In this document: positions 24,180 to 31,739 of the stretch, in pieces
Layout of the letters: each line of letters opens with the position of its first letter
Numbering within the stretch: position 1 is the first letter of the stretch
Source: Synechococcus sp. A10-1-5-1
Lineage (GTDB): Bacteria; Cyanobacteriota; Cyanobacteriia; PCC-6307; Cyanobiaceae
Direction of reading: 5' to 3'
Assembly (NCBI RefSeq): GCF_023115425.1
Contig: NZ_CP096032.1
Span: forward strand, 2,340,105-2,404,104
DNA: 64,000 nucleotides
The notes under the pieces: generated by a model
The model's database searches: none
What the model was told of the DNA's origin: nothing
The model's input: only the letters and a program-made list of their open reading frames with translations
Position numbers and translations under genes: made by a program

Positions 24180-25667
24180 ATGTCAGGCCCTGTGTTGGTT
24201 GTAGGCGCGGGCCCCGTGGGGCTCACCCTGGCGCTCGCCCTGAGACAGCAGGACATCGCCGTTCGGCTGGTGGACCTTGCCCCTCAACCCAGCGATCGCT
24301 CCAAGGCCTTGGTGATCTGGCCGAGGACCCTGGAGCTGTTGGATCTCCACGGCTGCGTCGAGCCTTTCTTGAAGGCTGGCATTCAGGGCCATGGCGCTCG
24401 GATTCAGGTGGGACAGCGCTTGCTCGTTGCACTCTCCTTTTCCAAGGTGCAGAGTCGTTTTCCCTATGCCTTGATGATTCCCCAGAACCGCACAGAGGCG
24501 GTTCTGGCCCAGCTGCTGGCGGAGCGGGGGGTGCAGGTTGAACGTCAACTGGAACTCACCGACTTCGCTGCATCTGAGAGCGGTGTATGCGCCGAACTCA
24601 CCCGCGCTGACGGCAGCAAGGAAACGATGCAGTGCAGTTACCTGTTGGGCTGCGATGGTGCCCACAGTGTTGTGCGCCACCGACTGGGTCTGGCCTACAG
24701 CGGTGAAACCCTCGAATCGAACTGGGTCCTGGCGGACGTCAAGCTTGATGGACCTGCGGCTGCCGATCAGGTGGCGGTGGTCTGGAACCCCGATGGGATC
24801 TTGGCGCTCTTCCCGATCGTTGGGGATCGCTTCCGCATCATTGGCGATGTCTCAGGAGCGGAGGCGGCTGATCCCAGCCTGGAGCAGGTTCAAAGCCTGG
24901 TGCAGCAGCGCTTGGGATCAGGCTTCCGCGCCCACGATCCGATCTGGTTGAGCCATTTCCGAATCAACGAGCGCAAGGTCGATCGCTACAGCGTCGGACG
25001 GGTCTTTTTGGCCGGGGATGCGGCCCATATCCACAGTCCAGCGGGGGGGCAGGGCATGAACACCGGGATGCAGGACGCCTTCAATCTGGCTTGGAAGTTG
25101 GCCTTGGTGATTCAGAACAAAGCGGGGATGCATCTGCTGGAGACCTATTCCCCTGAACGCAGCCGAATTGGCGATCAGGTGCTGCGCAATGCCTCTGTTT
25201 TGACTCGGGTGGCCCTGCTGCGGCAGCCCCTGCTGCGTCGCTTGCGCAATCTGCTGTTCTCGAACCTGGGCCGCAGCCGCCGTCTCCAAGGCCGGTTCGT
25301 GCAGCAGCTCTGTGAAACCGATCTGCACTACCGCGGCAGCGCCTTGTCTCCGGTCTTGGCTCGCTCAGGACCGGGATTGCAACCCGGGGATCGCACGCCT
25401 GACCTGCCTTGCCAGGCCCCCAGCGGGGAGACCCGGCTTTATGAGCTCCTTCGCAGAGGTTGCTTTGTACTGCTGTCCGTTGGCGCTCCTCTGCCGTCCC
25501 TGGAGCTCTCTTTGGCCAGGGATTGGGTGGTCCCGGCTAGCGCTGAGCCCCGGCCCGGGTATGCCGCAGGCAGGACCTACCTGATCCGACCGGACGCCTA
25601 TCTCTGCAGCTGCACCTCCAGCGCTGATCAGGATGACCTGCTGGCGCTTTGGGATCAGTGGCGCTGA
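24180..25667 (+). CDS. FAD-dependent aromatic-ring-type monooxygenase
   Basis: 495 aa from ATG 24180. FAD motif VVGAGPVGLTLALALRQ (7-23), DG motif YLLGCDGAHSVVRHRLG, and GDAAHIHSPAGGQGMNTGMQDAFNLAWKLA (about 279-308), the GD/NAD(P)H signature of the PHBH/UbiH/PCP-hydroxylase group. The C-terminal 100 residues look like the thioredoxin-like extension of phenol-hydroxylase types. Substrate unknown; ubiquinone- or plastoquinone-pathway and phenolic substrates are both possible. Stands alone. Confidence 0.85.
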   Translation: MSGPVLVVGAGPVGLTLALALRQQDIAVRLVDLAPQPSDRSKALVIWPRTLELLDLHGCVEPFLKAGIQGHGARIQVGQRLLVALSFSKVQSRFPYALMIPQNRTEAVLAQLLAERGVQVERQLELTDFAASESGVCAELTRADGSKETMQCSYLLGCDGAHSVVRHRLGLAYSGETLESNWVLADVKLDGPAAADQVAVVWNPDGILALFPIVGDRFRIIGDVSGAEAADPSLEQVQSLVQQRLGSGFRAHDPIWLSHFRINERKVDRYSVGRVFLAGDAAHIHSPAGGQGMNTGMQDAFNLAWKLALVIQNKAGMHLLETYSPERSRIGDQVLRNASVLTRVALLRQPLLRRLRNLLFSNLGRSRRLQGRFVQQLCETDLHYRGSALSPVLARSGPGLQPGDRTPDLPCQAPSGETRLYELLRRGCFVLLSVGAPLPSLELSLARDWVVPASAEPRPGYAAGRTYLIRPDAYLCSCTSSADQDDLLALWDQWR

Positions 25668-25768
25668 GCCGCTTTTCGACGACTTGCATCGAGAAGTGGA
25701 AGACTTGATTAAGTCCGAACAACGGATATTCGCATTTGATCAGTTTTGGGTTGATCAGCAAAAAAACC

Positions 25769-26791
25769 ATGTTCTGGCCTTTCCGGACTACCTCTTCCAT
25801 CGGTGTCGATCTGGGGACGGCGAACACCCTGATGTACGTATCAGGCAAGGGGATTGTCCTCGACGAACCCTCTGTTGTCGCTCTTGATTTAGAGAGAGGC
25901 GTCCCACTGGAGGTGGGAGAAGGCGCGAAACGCATGATCGGTAAAACCCCCAAAGCGATTCAGGCGATTCGCCCCCTGCGCGATGGCGTGATTGCTGATT
26001 ACGCCGCCGCTGAGCTCATGATTCAAACCTTCATGCGCCGAGGCAATGCCGGTAAGTCGACCGCGCCTCGGATGGTCGTTGGAATCCCCAGCAGCATCAC
26101 CGATGTAGAGCGCCGGGCGGTCCGTGAAGCCGGAATCACCGGGTCGAAAGAGGTCTATCTGATCGATGAAACGGTGGCCGCTGCCATTGGTGCTGGGCTG
26201 CCGATCACCGAGCCCGTCGGCAGCATGATTGTTGATATCGGCGGTGGTACCACCGATGTCGCGGTTTTGAGCCTGGGCTCTCCGGTGGAGAGTGAGTCGA
26301 TCCGAATTGCTGGTGATGAAATCACCGAGAGCATCGCCGATTACTTGAAGAAGACCTATGGCTTGGTGATCGGTGAAGCCACCGCCGAGAAGGTCAAGAT
26401 CAGCATTGGCTCTGCCCATGCGAATGCTCGCAATGATGATCGCCACATGGAGGTCAGCGGTTTCAACAACCGCACCGGACTGCCCGAGAGCATCACCGTG
26501 ACCGCTGGTGAAATTCGCGAAGCAATCCAACAGCCCCTCGGTGCCATCGTTGACACGATCAAGCGTGTCTTGGAAAGCACTCCCCCTGAGCTCGCCGCTG
26601 ATGTTCACGCCCGCGGTATCGTGCTCGCCGGTGGTGGTGCCTTGATCCCGGGCATTAGCGATTTGATTACGGAATCCACGGGTATCTTCACCATCGTTGC
26701 CGATGACCCGCTGCACTGCGTGGTCAATGGCTGTGGACAAGTGATTGAGGATTGGCAAAACCTCAAGCGCTGCACCAGCGCTGATTCCTGA
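25769..26791 (+). CDS. mreB: Rod-shape-determining protein MreB family
   Basis: 340 aa from ATG 25769. Actin-fold motifs: SIGVDLGTANTLMYV (phosphate 1), VIDG-equivalent region ETVAAAIGAGLP, MIVDIGGGTTDVAVLSLG (phosphate 2, about 153-168) and GIVLAGGGALIPGIS (adenosine, about 284). Family role: membrane-associated filaments guiding cell-wall synthesis. MreC and MreD, its usual downstream partners, are absent here; a strong terminator follows. It may be a stand-alone mreB or a paralogue. Confidence 0.9.
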   Translation: MFWPFRTTSSIGVDLGTANTLMYVSGKGIVLDEPSVVALDLERGVPLEVGEGAKRMIGKTPKAIQAIRPLRDGVIADYAAAELMIQTFMRRGNAGKSTAPRMVVGIPSSITDVERRAVREAGITGSKEVYLIDETVAAAIGAGLPITEPVGSMIVDIGGGTTDVAVLSLGSPVESESIRIAGDEITESIADYLKKTYGLVIGEATAEKVKISIGSAHANARNDDRHMEVSGFNNRTGLPESITVTAGEIREAIQQPLGAIVDTIKRVLESTPPELAADVHARGIVLAGGGALIPGISDLITESTGIFTIVADDPLHCVVNGCGQVIEDWQNLKRCTSADS

Positions 26792-26815
26792 GGTCTACTC
26801 CGGCCTCAAAGCCAA

Positions 26816-26847
26816 GGCCCCCGGGGTTCTATCCCGGGGGCCTTTTT
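26816..26847 (+). terminator. Rho-independent terminator after mreB
   Basis: GGCCCCCGGG / CCCGGGGGCC stem with a 7-base loop, followed by TTTTT, 24 bases past the mreB stop. Confidence 0.9.
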
Positions 26848-26852
26848 GTGCC

Positions 26853-27023
26853 TCAGCTGACTTGAGCAAGGGCCAAGAGTGCCAGCAATTTGTCTTCTAA
26901 CTGGTTAATCCGCCTCCACTGCGCGGTCCCCATCGTGCTGGGTGCGAGTTCAGAGCGCAGGTCGTCTAGCAGGCTCAGGGATTCCCGGGTTGCGACCTGG
27001 AGGGACGTTGTCTTGATCTTCAT
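26853..27023 (-). CDS. Small hypothetical protein
   Basis: 56 aa from ATG 27023: MKIKTTSLQVATRESLSLLDDLRSELAPSTMGTAQWRRINQLEDKLLALLALAQVS. Mostly helical with a possible coiled coil. Unrecognised; ends close to the mreB terminator. Confidence 0.5.
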   Translation of the reverse strand: MKIKTTSLQVATRESLSLLDDLRSELAPSTMGTAQWRRINQLEDKLLALLALAQVS

Positions 27024-27068
27024 CAAGGATCCGCAGTCGAGCCCATCAAACAAGTCCCGAATGCGCCG

Positions 27069-27272
27069 TCAAGGGTGGCTCGGGTGGCAGCGCTCCCTGT
27101 TGTTTTCCTCATGCCAATAGAGCAGAACATTGGCTCGATGCAATCCGCTGACGGTTTGACAAACCCCTGAGGCCCAGCAGACCCGATAGTCGCCATCGCT
27201 GAGTGCCTCAATGGTGGACCCCTTCGGGGTGATCACCAGGATTCGTTCTTGATTGATCGCGCAACGCTCCAT
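27069..27272 (-). CDS. Small Cys-containing protein, paralogue of 39253-39432
   Basis: 67 aa from ATG 27272. The core KGSTIEALSDGDYRVCWASGVCQTVSGLHRAN matches RGSTIDAVGNGRYRVCDRNLKCAEVEGLWQAY of the protein at 39253-39432, sharing GSTI, YRVC and a second Cys. A short beta-rich domain of about 35 residues. Function unknown. Confidence 0.6.
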   Translation of the reverse strand: MERCAINQERILVITPKGSTIEALSDGDYRVCWASGVCQTVSGLHRANVLLYWHEENNRERCHPSHP

Positions 27273-27467
27273 CGCTTCGTCGTTTCGTCGGTGCCCTGGG
27301 ATGCAAAAGCCCCCGGGTGGTCCGAGGGCCATCGCTGGCGGGGTTTCGGGTTCTGCCCCTGCCACCGGTCTTGTCATGGCTCAGGTCGACTGGCTAAGGC
27401 AAGCCTTGGTCCTCGCCAGTGTTTTTTTCGCCTGCGCGAGTTATTTAGAGAGTGTTAGGCCTGGTTC

Positions 27468-27791
27468 ATGGACCAGATCCAACGACCAGAATTCGAGACT
27501 GTGCTCTCGACCCTTCACCAGAGTTTTGCTGGTGAGCGTGGCGTCGGCCGGGCCTTTTGGGATAAGGGCCTGATCGAGCGCGTGGAGTCCCACGATCTCA
27601 CTCCACATCGCCTCAAGGAGGCTTGTGGATTGGTGCGTTCTTACGACTGGGCAGAGCGCTATGTGCTCGAGGCCTCGGATCTGCATGAGGCCTGGAGTCG
27701 ATCCCTCGAGGTTCTGACCGCCACCAACAATCTCTTGGCTTGGGCCTCAGAGTTGGGGTTGATTTATTCCCGCTCCACCAGCTGTGATTGA
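27468..27791 (+). CDS. Hypothetical protein
   Basis: 107 aa: MDQIQRPEFETVLSTLHQSFAGERGVGRAFWDKGLIERVESHDLTPHRLKEACGLVRSYDW... Helical, soluble, no motif recognised. Starts about 90 bases after a small possible membrane ORF whose reality is unclear. Confidence 0.65.
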   Translation: MDQIQRPEFETVLSTLHQSFAGERGVGRAFWDKGLIERVESHDLTPHRLKEACGLVRSYDWAERYVLEASDLHEAWSRSLEVLTATNNLLAWASELGLIYSRSTSCD

Positions 27792-27810
27792 GGGGATTCC
27801 AAGGACGCCG

Positions 27811-28008
27811 CTAGAGCGTTGAGCGCCACTCGCTGAGCAACTGGTAGCGCCATTCCGGCCTGATCAGTTCGCTGCGAAACACCGCGAATTGGTGCTGCGG
27901 AAAATCCGCCTCAGCCATGGCTTTGGCGTGCTGCCGATTTTCAGCGACGACATGAAACCGGCCGAAGTCTGCCGGCCCGGAGTGAAAGACCTCAAAAATG
28001 TGGTTCAT
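27811..28008 (-). CDS. Small hypothetical protein
   Basis: 65 aa: MNHIFEVFHSGPADFGRFHVVAENRQHAKAMAEADFPQHQFAVFRSELIRPEWRYQLLSEW. Compact alpha/beta composition. Unrecognised. Confidence 0.6.
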   Translation of the reverse strand: MNHIFEVFHSGPADFGRFHVVAENRQHAKAMAEADFPQHQFAVFRSELIRPEWRYQLLSEWRSTL

Positions 28009-28064
28009 CGCGTCCTTGGGCTCTGACCTAGGCCTAGCTACGCAATGGGAGCGATGTCAGTCTT

Positions 28065-28280
28065 TCAGCTCAGGTACCAGCGCACGAGCGCCATGACCTG
28101 GCCGGCAGGGCCATAGCCGGTGAGCCATTCACCAATCAGCGCGGCGGCGAAACCGAGCATGGCGACTCGGCCATTGAGTCGCTCGACGCCACTGAGAGCC
28201 GAGACGTCCCAAGGCCTTGGTGACGTCATGCTCTTGCCGAAGGACTCAACCGGTTCGTAGCGGAACTCCTGTTTGTTCAT
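28065..28280 (-). CDS. hli: High-light-inducible protein (Hli/one-helix CAB-like)
   Basis: 71 aa with the chlorophyll-binding helix VERLNGRVAMLGFAAALIGEWLTGYG (ExxNGRxAMxG motif). Hli proteins bind chlorophyll and carotenoid and protect photosystem assembly under high light or stress. It lies 20 bases downstream of a second Hli gene on the same strand. Confidence 0.9.
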   Translation of the reverse strand: MNKQEFRYEPVESFGKSMTSPRPWDVSALSGVERLNGRVAMLGFAAALIGEWLTGYGPAGQVMALVRWYLS

Positions 28281-28300
28281 CTCGAGCGGGTTTGGCTGAC

Positions 28301-28537
28301 TCAGAAGCAGAAGGGAAGGTACTGGGTGTGGCAGGTGGCGTAGCCGTCGATCAGAGGACCAAGGCCGATCTGGTGAGCAATGCCCTGACCGGTGAGGCCT
28401 TCAGTGATGACTCCGATCACGATGCCCAGCATCGCCATCCGGCCGTTGAAGCGCTCGACGTCTTGGAGTTGTTGCTGGTGGATGGACTCTTCAGCGCGGT
28501 GCTGGCACCACTGATCAGTGACTTGGTTGTTGTTCAT
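28301..28537 (-). CDS. hli: High-light-inducible protein, second copy
   Basis: 78 aa: VERFNGRMAMLGIVIGVITEGLTGQG is the one-helix chlorophyll-binding domain; the N-terminus is Gln/His-rich and the C-terminus has an extra HTQYLPFCF. Its ATG overlaps the stop of a 25-aa membrane ORF (ATGA), suggesting coupled translation within a four-gene unit 28730 to 28065. Confidence 0.88.
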   Translation of the reverse strand: MNNNQVTDQWCQHRAEESIHQQQLQDVERFNGRMAMLGIVIGVITEGLTGQGIAHQIGLGPLIDGYATCHTQYLPFCF

Positions 28538-28611
28538 GGTTGTTGAGGGGTGGGTTGGAGCAGAGAAGCGGCGATCCAGCTGGCAAAGAGAAGCAGTGCG
28601 GTCAGTGCCAT
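28534..28611 (-). CDS. 25-aa membrane peptide coupled to Hli
   Basis: MALTALLLFASWIAASLLQP followed by TPQQP: a hydrophobic span and short tail. The stop overlaps the hli start codon. Its size makes it uncertain, but the coupling and hydrophobicity favour a real small protein. Confidence 0.4.
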   Translation of the reverse strand: MALTALLLFASWIAASLLQPTPQQP

Positions 28612-28613
28612 CG

Positions 28614-28730
28614 TTATTTGCGGGTGGGGCCCAGATCGGTGGGCCGAGAGAGAACGAACACCACCCCTGCGGTGAGGAGGACACCCACCACAACCATCGC
28701 TGTGATGGCCATTCCGTAATCGGATTCCAT
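28614..28730 (-). CDS. 38-aa single-span membrane protein in Hli operon
   Basis: MESDYGMAITAMVVVGVLLT, then AGVVFVLSRPTDLGPTRK: short acidic N-terminus, one span, basic tail. Two bases separate it from the 25-aa ORF. It looks like a small photosystem-type subunit, but I cannot assign it. Confidence 0.5.
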   Translation of the reverse strand: MESDYGMAITAMVVVGVLLTAGVVFVLSRPTDLGPTRK

Positions 28731-28831
28731 GGCGGTGTTGCGAAACGTAAAGCGACTGTAACCGTTTGTAACCGGCCTTGGCAAGCCGTCCGGATCGCCT
28801 CGACAGTCCCATCAGTTGATGCGCCTCGGTC

Positions 28832-29233
28832 TTGTTCCGCTTCCTGTTCAACCTCCTCTGGTTTGTCCTGGGTGGTTTGGTGATGGGCCTGGGTTGGTGG
28901 TTCGCTGGCTTGCTCTGCGCCATCAGTGTCGTGGGCTTGCCCTGGGCCCGCTCTTGTTTTGTGATCGGGAACTTTTCCTTCTGGCCCTTTGGTCAAGAGG
29001 CAATCTCACGCCAGGCTCTAACGGGCCGCCGCGATTGGGGGACTGGGCCCCTGGGGAGCGTGGGGAACGTGATTTGGTTTCTAGTAGCGGGTTGGTGGCT
29101 GGCGGTTGGTCATCTGGCGTCAGCCTTGGCTTGCTTCTTGACGGTTGTGGGCATTCCCTTTGGGCTGCAGCACATCAAGTTGGCGCTGATTGCCTTGGCT
29201 CCCATTGGGATGACGGTCGTTCCGAAGCGTTGA
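28832..29233 (+). CDS. yccF: YccF-like (DUF307) membrane protein
   Basis: 133 aa, TTG start. Two related segments: NLLWFVLGGLVMGLGWWFAGLLCAISVVGLPWARSCFVIG... and NVIWFLVAGWWLAVGHLASALACFLTVVGIPFGLQHIKL, the tandem repeat of YccF inner-membrane proteins. Four hydrophobic spans. Function of the family unknown. 29234-29452 after it holds no gene. Confidence 0.75.
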   Translation: MFRFLFNLLWFVLGGLVMGLGWWFAGLLCAISVVGLPWARSCFVIGNFSFWPFGQEAISRQALTGRRDWGTGPLGSVGNVIWFLVAGWWLAVGHLASALACFLTVVGIPFGLQHIKLALIALAPIGMTVVPKR

Positions 29234-29452
29234 GCTCGGTTCGTCCCAGAGGGAGGCTTTGAGTAGGCCTGCGATTCCCCAGATCAGTTCAATGGGATCG
29301 GTGAGGAGCGGCACGGAAGCAGGGCTGGGCCCCTCTCCATAGCGACATCAATGCATCTGGGTTGGGGGAGGCAGGGTTCTGTTCAGCTTTTGCTGCCCCT
29401 TGTGTCGCTGGGTGACTCTGTGGCTAGGACGAGGGTCCACCTCTTGCTTGCC

Positions 29453-29689
29453 ATGCTTCGGCGCTATCAGGTCTGGAGCTGTAACTCCTCCGCCGGTGGC
29501 ACGCGCTCAGTGCAGGCGGAAAGCCGTGAGCAGGCGATCGCCCTGGCGCGGCGTTCCCATCTGAGCGGGCCCCTGGTGGCGATTGATGCGGAGCTGATGG
29601 AGTTAGCGCACCCGGCCGCTCGTGAAGGAGGCGACCATCCAGGCCATCAGGCTCAACACAGCGGCTCCAAACGCCAGAAAGGCCAATAA
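29453..29689 (+). CDS. Small hypothetical protein
   Basis: 78 aa from ATG 29453: MLRRYQVWSCNSSAGGTRSVQAESREQAIALARRSHLSGPLVAIDAELMEL is coherent; the last 25 residues are His/Gly-rich and overlap an antisense membrane ORF. The family could be an RNA- or phycobilisome-associated small protein, but nothing is recognised. Confidence 0.45.
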   Translation: MLRRYQVWSCNSSAGGTRSVQAESREQAIALARRSHLSGPLVAIDAELMELAHPAAREGGDHPGHQAQHSGSKRQKGQ

Positions 29690-29701
29690 GACGTGTTCCA
29701 T
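29603..29701 (-). CDS. 32-aa single-span membrane protein (candidate)
   Basis: MEHVLLAFLAFGAAVLSLMA, then WMVASFTSGRVR: textbook small membrane protein with basic end, antisense to the tail of 29453-29689. One of the two overlapping ORFs may be spurious. Confidence 0.4.
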   Translation of the reverse strand: MEHVLLAFLAFGAAVLSLMAWMVASFTSGRVR

Positions 29702-29719
29702 GGCTCCCTTCTAGGACGC

Positions 29720-30193
29720 ATGCCCGTGAACCGTTGCTCGTGGTTAACCCCTTTAGCCCTGGCTGTCCTCTGCAGCACCCTGACGCTTGAGGTCAAGGCC
29801 CACGATGACCATGGCGCGGGGGCCCTTGGTGTCGAGGTCACGGAACTCGCCAACTCCAGTCGGGAGTGGGATGGACAGACCTTGCCTCGCTATCCGTCCG
29901 GTCAGCCCCAGATCAAGGTGCTGAAAATCACGATTCCTTCGGGGGTGCGTCTGCCGCTGCATTGGCATCCCGTGATCAACGCTGCGGTGGTTCTCAAGGG
30001 TGCCTTGACCCTGGAATTACTCGATGGCTCTAGTCATACCTTCCGTCAGGGAGAGGCCTTGGTTGAGGTGGTCAATACCGTCCACACCGGGCGTGCCCTG
30101 GGGACTGAACCGGTGGAGCTCGTGGTCTTTTATGCGGGCGTAGAGGGTTCCCCTACGACGGTTTTGACAACGACGGCCCAGCCCCCGCATTAG
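29720..30193 (+). CDS. Exported cupin-domain protein
   Basis: 157 aa from ATG 29720: signal peptide (LTPLALAVLCSTLTLEVKAH) followed by a His-rich start. Cupin core: TIPSGVRLPLHWHPVINAAVVLKGALTLELLDG (motif 1 with HWH) and TFRQGEALVEVVNTVHTGRALG (motif 2). Probably a periplasmic metal-binding cupin. Function unknown. Confidence 0.75.
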   Translation: MPVNRCSWLTPLALAVLCSTLTLEVKAHDDHGAGALGVEVTELANSSREWDGQTLPRYPSGQPQIKVLKITIPSGVRLPLHWHPVINAAVVLKGALTLELLDGSSHTFRQGEALVEVVNTVHTGRALGTEPVELVVFYAGVEGSPTTVLTTTAQPPH

Positions 30194-30399
30194 CCACAAA
30201 GGAGCTGGCGGCCTGGTGCCACATCAGCAAGGTCGCGAACTCGCGGTTGGCGCGCTCGCTATCGCTGGCGCACTGCTGCCGGAGCCAGGCACAGCGCGCC
30301 AGATGCGCTAAATCGGAGGCCGGAAGGCTGATGGGGACTTCCCTTGCAGTCGCTTAAGCCTGCCAGATTTGCCTGGCTTCTGCCGCGTCGGTTGGTGTT

Positions 30400-30582
30400 T
30401 TGACCAGGCAGGATGCAGCTGTTGCGGCGAGGCCGGTGAAAGAGATCAGTCTTTGGGAATGGCTCCTGCGCCTCTCCGGCAGGGTTGCGGCTGTCTCTGG
30501 GGTGATTGGCCTCATCGTCTGGCTCACCTGGGTGATGCTCGACGTGAAAAACATGCAGTCGGGCTTCACGCTTCCGTATTGA
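30400..30582 (+). CDS. Small membrane protein
   Basis: 60 aa from a TTG start, or about 48 aa from GTG 30436: VKEISLWEWLLRLSGRVAAVSGVIGLIVWLTWVMLDVKNMQSGF. One long hydrophobic helix. A strong hairpin follows 20 bases past the stop. Unrecognised. Confidence 0.5.
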   Translation: MTRQDAAVAARPVKEISLWEWLLRLSGRVAAVSGVIGLIVWLTWVMLDVKNMQSGFTLPY

Positions 30583-30601
30583 GGACGCCTGGGGTTGAGG
30601 G

Positions 30602-30625
30602 GCGGGCCCGCTCTGTCGGGCCCGC
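30602..30625 (+). terminator. Hairpin, probable terminator
   Basis: GCGGGCCCG / CGGGCCCGC with a 6-base loop, followed only by GTTCTC, so a weak or partial terminator for the small membrane gene before it. 30626-30850 has no gene. Confidence 0.45.
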
Positions 30626-30850
30626 GTTCTCATGGATGCTGACGGCGCAGGGTGTCTTCCTCTGCGGGCGCCAAGGCGCTCCGCCAGCCCTGTGATCTTG
30701 GCCTCGCTTCGAGCTGGGGCAGTGTGCTCATTGCTACAACCAGATCTTTAAAAATGCTGAGAAACGCCAGCCAGAACCATCTGGGGCGGCTGACTCACGG
30801 GGGATCGCTGGGCTGGTTTGATCATCATTGCCCCAGCTCGAGTGTTGCCC

Positions 30851-31012
30851 ATGGCTGATTGGACGCCTACCCCTGAGCAGCGGGATGGAGTGATCGCGCG
30901 CACGCTGGAGTTCTTCCGCGATGAGTGCGACGAGCTGCAGCAGGAGCTGGGTTGCCCTGGTGAATTCATCTCCGAGTTGCTCACGGCCTTGGCGCAGACC
31001 TACGCCGAGTGA
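30851..31012 (+). CDS. Small acidic helical protein
   Basis: 53 aa from ATG 30851: MADWTPTPEQRDGVIARTLEFFRDECDELQQELGCPGEFISELLTALAQTYAE. Acidic, two helices. It ends 4 bases before the CCCCC/GGGGG hairpin that leads into the next small gene. Confidence 0.5.
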   Translation: MADWTPTPEQRDGVIARTLEFFRDECDELQQELGCPGEFISELLTALAQTYAE

Positions 31013-31016
31013 ACTG

Positions 31017-31087
31017 CCCCCATCTGGGGGTAGGCCCTCCGCCTTCGGCGGTTCGAGAGTGAATCCATCAGAAGACAGGAGGGCGTG
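31017..31087 (+). promoter_or_regulatory. Hairpin leader module, copy at 31.0 kb
   Basis: CCCCC ATCT GGGGG (31017-31030) just after a TGA stop, a second hairpin CCGCC TTC GGCGG, then AGGAGG and ATG 57 bases after the first hairpin. The same layout occurs at 51290, 51639 and 51903. Confidence 0.5.
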
Positions 31088-31270
31088 ATGAAAGCCCTGA
31101 ACAAGCCTGGAGTTGGTCAGCCAGGGCCCAGCGATTGCCTGGGTTCCACCTGCATGAAGTGGACGGCTAGCGGCGAGCTCTCGGAGCTGGATCTCCATCG
31201 GGTGATGGAGCGCCTGGCCCGCGTGGATTGCAACCTGGCCGAGGCTGACCGCACGACACCAAAGCGCTAG
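31088..31270 (+). CDS. Small CxGxTCxKW protein, paralogue of 51971-52153
   Basis: 60 aa with AGGAGG before ATG. CLGSTCMKWTASGELSELDLHRVMERLARVD aligns with CDGRTCLKWSRDGSLSIIDKQEILRRLCALD at 51971-52153, sharing CxGxTC(M/L)KW, GxLS and xRLxxLD. Both genes follow the same type of hairpin leader. Function unknown. Confidence 0.6.
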   Translation: MKALNKPGVGQPGPSDCLGSTCMKWTASGELSELDLHRVMERLARVDCNLAEADRTTPKR

Positions 31271-31398
31271 TGCGGGTGTGCTGGCGCCAGGGACAACGGC
31301 AGCAGCTTTTTTCAGAACGCCTGCGTGGATACGGGGGTGATTCGAACGGTGAACCCCCATAGCGTCACTGGCGTTGTGAAGCCCTCTTCCCCCAGCAG

Positions 31399-31578
31399 AT
31401 GTTCAGCGGCTTGATCCTGGTCCCGGTCCTGTTCGCCTTTTTTGGCTTGTCAGAAGACGACACCGACCAGTTGTTTGGTAAGCCCAGCGACGGGAGGCTG
31501 CCGGCCCATGAACGCTGTCTCAAGGCCAGTGATTACCAGGGCTGCATGGATTATCAGCGGCGCCAATCTGACGATTAA
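31399..31578 (+). CDS. Small exported or anchored protein
   Basis: 59 aa: hydrophobic MFSGLILVPVLFAFFGLSED, then a polar part with two Cys (AHERCLKASDYQGCMDYQRRQ). The CxxxxxxxxC spacing resembles small disulfide proteins. Unrecognised. Confidence 0.5.
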   Translation: MFSGLILVPVLFAFFGLSEDDTDQLFGKPSDGRLPAHERCLKASDYQGCMDYQRRQSDD

Positions 31579-31587
31579 GGATCCCGC

Positions 31588-31734
31588 TTAGGTCACCAGG
31601 TGGGTGGCAAGGTCGATGGCCAGCCAGGCGGCGGTCAAGGCGACCAGTAAGGGCAGAACACCTTTGAAGGTGTCGATCACCTCATGGCGGAGGTGGCCTT
31701 CGGGGTGGACCTGATGCTCAGGCGATCGAATCAT
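31588..31734 (-). CDS. Small membrane protein
   Basis: 48 aa: MIRSPEHQVHPEGHLRHEVI, then DTFKGVLPLLVALTAAWLAIDLATHLVT with one hydrophobic helix. Convergent with 31399-31578, 9 bases apart. Unrecognised. Confidence 0.45.
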   Translation of the reverse strand: MIRSPEHQVHPEGHLRHEVIDTFKGVLPLLVALTAAWLAIDLATHLVT

Positions 31735-31739
31735 TGCGG

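Noticed and set aside
27376..27573. 65-codon plus-strand frame with a hydrophobic start
   Set aside because: Half of it overlaps the better-supported gene at 27468 in another frame; the tail is unlikely protein.
30153..30345. Minus-strand frame reading SLPASDLAHLARCAWLRQQ...
   Set aside because: The amino-acid sequence looks real, but no ATG, GTG or TTG start exists between the upstream stop and the conserved-looking part; perhaps a remnant. Overlaps the cupin gene end.
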